A stretch of DNA of 64,000 bases, taken from Rotaria sordida (taxonomy: Eukaryota; Rotifera; Eurotatoria; Philodinida; Philodinidae). The notes beneath the pieces are model-generated. The model was given only the letters and a program-made list of their open reading frames with translations. It was not told where the DNA came from and searched no databases. This document shows, in pieces, positions 61,352 through 64,000 of this stretch. Location: assembly GCA_905250125.1 (NCBI GenBank), contig CAJNOL010000244.1, positions 62,001-126,000 of the forward strand. Reading direction: 5' to 3'. The number at the start of each line of letters is the position of its first letter. Position 1 is the stretch's first letter. Made by a program: the position numbers and the translations under genes.

Positions 61352-62772
61352 ATGGAATGTAAACAGCAGACAGCAACGGCTGTTGCTGCTGTCCGGCAAT
61401 CTGCACTTGCTGGTCTTCTTTTTTCTATTGTGATGGTTTTACTTATCGGTAAGTGTGTCTAAACATATATATATATATCGATCTCGCTATATACACATTC
61501 ATTTAATAAGTTTTCTTTCAAAATAGAATTAAAAAAAATAGAGAAAGACCTTGAGGCAAGATATACACAGCTGGATGCATCTTATTCTTGATTCATGTTC
61601 ATTAAAACCAAATGACACTTCTCTTCTCTTTTTTCCAATTAATAATTCTAAGATGAACGAAGAAACACGTTTATATATATATATTTTATGATTAATATAT
61701 ATCTGTACGACTGATCGATTTTCATCGATCATTGTACGTTATACATATAAGCAATATGTCACTTTTCTCGGCTTTCTCACGGGAGCATATGTCATTGACA
61801 ACATATATAGTTCATGTAGATGAAAAGAAATTAGCCGTAGTTGAACTTTTGCTTTTATATTACATCACAAATTTGACAGCAGACAGACAGACAGAGACCT
61901 TGTAGGTTCAAGTGTTCATTTTCATACTTTTTCTTTTTCTTTTTAAGTTGATGGTACATTAGCTAGTACTGAAGCAGAGATTATTTCAACACAAGATGAA
62001 ATTATAACTTATATTAATCATACAGCTAAATTATCATGTATTATACAAAATAAAAATCGACATCATGTAAATATTTGAAAAAAAAAACAAAAAGAATCTT
62101 AAAAACAGAAATAATATTTTTTTTTAATCTTTTTTTAGATCACATGGTCTCGTATTACATTTATAAATGAAACACAAAAAATAACAAATCTTTTATTTGT
62201 TGATCTATTAAAATATACTCCATCTAGTCAATATCATTTAACACACATGATTGAACGAGATAATCGTGAATATTGGAATCTTGAAATACGTAATGTTCAT
62301 TTATCTGATCAAGGTTATTATAGTTGTGTATTAACAGCAATTAAGCCAATATCAAAAATATTCCATGTCAAGGTTCTCGGTATGTATCACACTTCATAAG
62401 ATCACGATAATAGAAAAATGACAATAAAGTTGATGATAGTAATTCTCATTCTCCAGAGATTTTAATTCACACATTTCTATGGAAGAGGCATTTTTTTGTT
62501 TCTTTTGTACTTATTCTGACTTTAATGATCATCTATATTCCGGACTGATGTCAATGAAAATCTTATTATAGAAGTATCCGACATTTTTTTTCTTTGTTTT
62601 TTTTTTTAAAGAAAATACACGCAATCCTTTACTTGCATTACGTTCAACATCAGATGCATATACAAATAATTTACAACGACGATCAAAAGAAGAAATTTTC
62701 TCATCACTATCATTATTGTCATCATCGATATTAACAATTTTTTTAATGAACATTATATTAATCATAATTTGA
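61352..62772 (+). CDS. Small single-Ig-domain surface protein, probably GPI-anchored
   Basis: Exons 61352-61448, 61948-62066, 62139-62379 and 62612-62772 join in phase to 205 aa. Residues about 18-35 (SALAGLLFSIVMVLLIGVDG) form a signal peptide. One V-type Ig domain follows: Cys of AKLSCIIQ, Trp of ITWSRI, then WNLEIRNVHLSDQGYYSCVL with the DxGxYxC motif. The last ~20 residues are hydrophobic (SSILTIFLMNIILII) with no cytoplasmic tail, which favours a GPI-attachment signal over a membrane span. The Ig sequence resembles lachesin, DPR and zig-8 type neural adhesion proteins, most of which have two or three Ig domains, so a one-domain protein is short. The exact family is not resolved. Confidence 0.8.
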
Positions 62773-64000
62773 TTTTTTTATTATTATGCTGTTGTTGTTT
62801 TTTTTATCTCCCTTTGATTGAATGAATTGTTTGATTGTGTGTGTGTGTGAATTTTGGAGAATATTTTTATTCTTATCCTCTGTCGATTTATTGAAAGAAA
62901 AAGAAGAAGTCTAACAGTGATGTATCTTGTCTTTTTTTCTGAATAATAATAATAATAATAATTTAACAAGCCGGAAAAACAAAAAAAAACAGAACCTAAT
63001 TGTTGTAAAATGAATGATGAGATGTGAGACATTTTATTGTATCTATTTTAGTCTATAAATAAACTGGTGAGATATGAATTAAATTATTAAAGGTTGCTAT
63101 TGACTCAATTTGTTAAAAATGAATTATGCAAATGTTATACAATTGTTCAATATAAAACGATGATATAATGTCTATATTTGAAATGAATATGTAAGTAAAA
63201 GTCATTGTGAATGTATAGATTACATGAAAGTTAAAATCTATTTTCTGGTTAATAAAAAATGAAAACAAATTTTGTTTTTATATGTTAGTGATATTTTTTG
63301 GTCAATATATTTTTAATATGATGTTTTATGAACAATTTAGAATGATCAATTGAATTAATAAAAATATCAATGTCGATTCACATTTTTTTAGACGAAATTT
63401 ATATTTAATGATAATTTTAAAAAAATTAGTTTTTCTGATGATTGTAATCGATTTCTCATTCATTCAAGACAATGATTCATATTTTCAATATTAGACTGTT
63501 AACTTTCGTTCAAAAGTACAAGTTTAGGTTTTTAATTTTAAAACAGTGGAATCAGATTGAAAAATGATATTTTTTGCATAATAGTTGAACCCATATTGAG
63601 TTGTAACGAAACTTTTGTAGTAAGGATTCCATAGTGTTCATAATGCTGATGGAAGCTATACAAAACATTCATCTACGTTTGACATAGATGGTCAGAACAC
63701 TTATCTATACATTTTCTTTGTTCGATGAAAAATGAAAATGTCAAATCGAATTATTTGTTTTTAAAAACTATCTCAAATAACTTCAAAATTGATTATCTTA
63801 CAATCGTGGTGTTTGTGTTGTAAGTTACTAAGATTAGATATATTCCGGTCAAATTAAAGCTCTCATCACCAAACTGACAAATCTAAAATATAGGCTGCTG
63901 TTGACGCGTCCAGATCGAGATATTCAAATTTCAAGATATTTCTCGGCATCAAGATACTTTTTCATGGTCCGATCCGACTTAGAATGACACCATTAAAAGT
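62773..64000. other. 3' flank of the Ig gene, no gene seen
   Basis: T-rich 3'UTR-like sequence with a short TG run (62838-62848), an AATAAT run (62942-62962) and an AATAAA near 63056. Nothing coding was recognised up to the window end. Confidence 0.5.

Overview
The window is eukaryotic nuclear DNA from a protostome-type invertebrate. Genes are split by GT-AG introns, many only 47-75 nt long, coding sequence is strongly A/T-ended, and the gene set is animal: a Cav3 calcium channel, HP1, NVL, an AMT transporter and an Ig cell-surface protein. A rotifer, probably a bdelloid, is my best guess. It rests on composition, the tiny introns and splice-acceptor-like sites just before start codons (as expected with spliced-leader trans-splicing). 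It is an inference, not a proof.

Layout. 163-3541 (-): a large Ser/Asn-rich protein carrying a BAF-like domain near its N-terminus. 3590-3976 (+): a GSKIP homologue, 48 bp away and divergent. 6622-11626 (+): mitochondrial asparaginyl-tRNA synthetase (NARS2). 11686-15533 (+): an HP1-type chromodomain/chromoshadow protein starting 59 bp after NARS2 stops. 16072-23030 (+): the two-domain AAA ATPase NVL in 21 exons. 23414-39566 (-): a complete T-type (Cav3) calcium channel alpha1 subunit of about 2,207 aa. 51493-54026 (+): an AMT-type ammonium transporter. 61352-62772 (+): a small single-Ig, probably GPI-anchored surface protein. Two large blocks, 39.6-51.5 kb and 54.0-61.35 kb, hold no gene I can support. 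They are rich in microsatellites and CT/GA tracts.

The best finding is in the channel gene. Two consecutive exons (34049-34181 and 33532-33742) both encode the domain II S5-turret-to-pore segment. They share splice phases but have very different cysteine-rich turrets. Using both or neither puts a stop codon within ten codons, so they must be mutually exclusive. This parallels the domain II turret exons known from snail Cav3, which tune sodium against calcium permeability. The AMT gene also looks unusual: Phe replaces the first of the two pore histidines, and a 25-nt microexon would switch the C-terminus.

The longer introns are packed with degenerate foldback (inverted-repeat) elements of several families, and one 183-bp hAT-type MITE has an intact 8-bp target duplication. 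The genes do not form one pathway. They are mostly housekeeping genes (translation, ribosome biogenesis, chromatin) beside neuronal or membrane genes. Only NARS2-HP1 has operon-like spacing.
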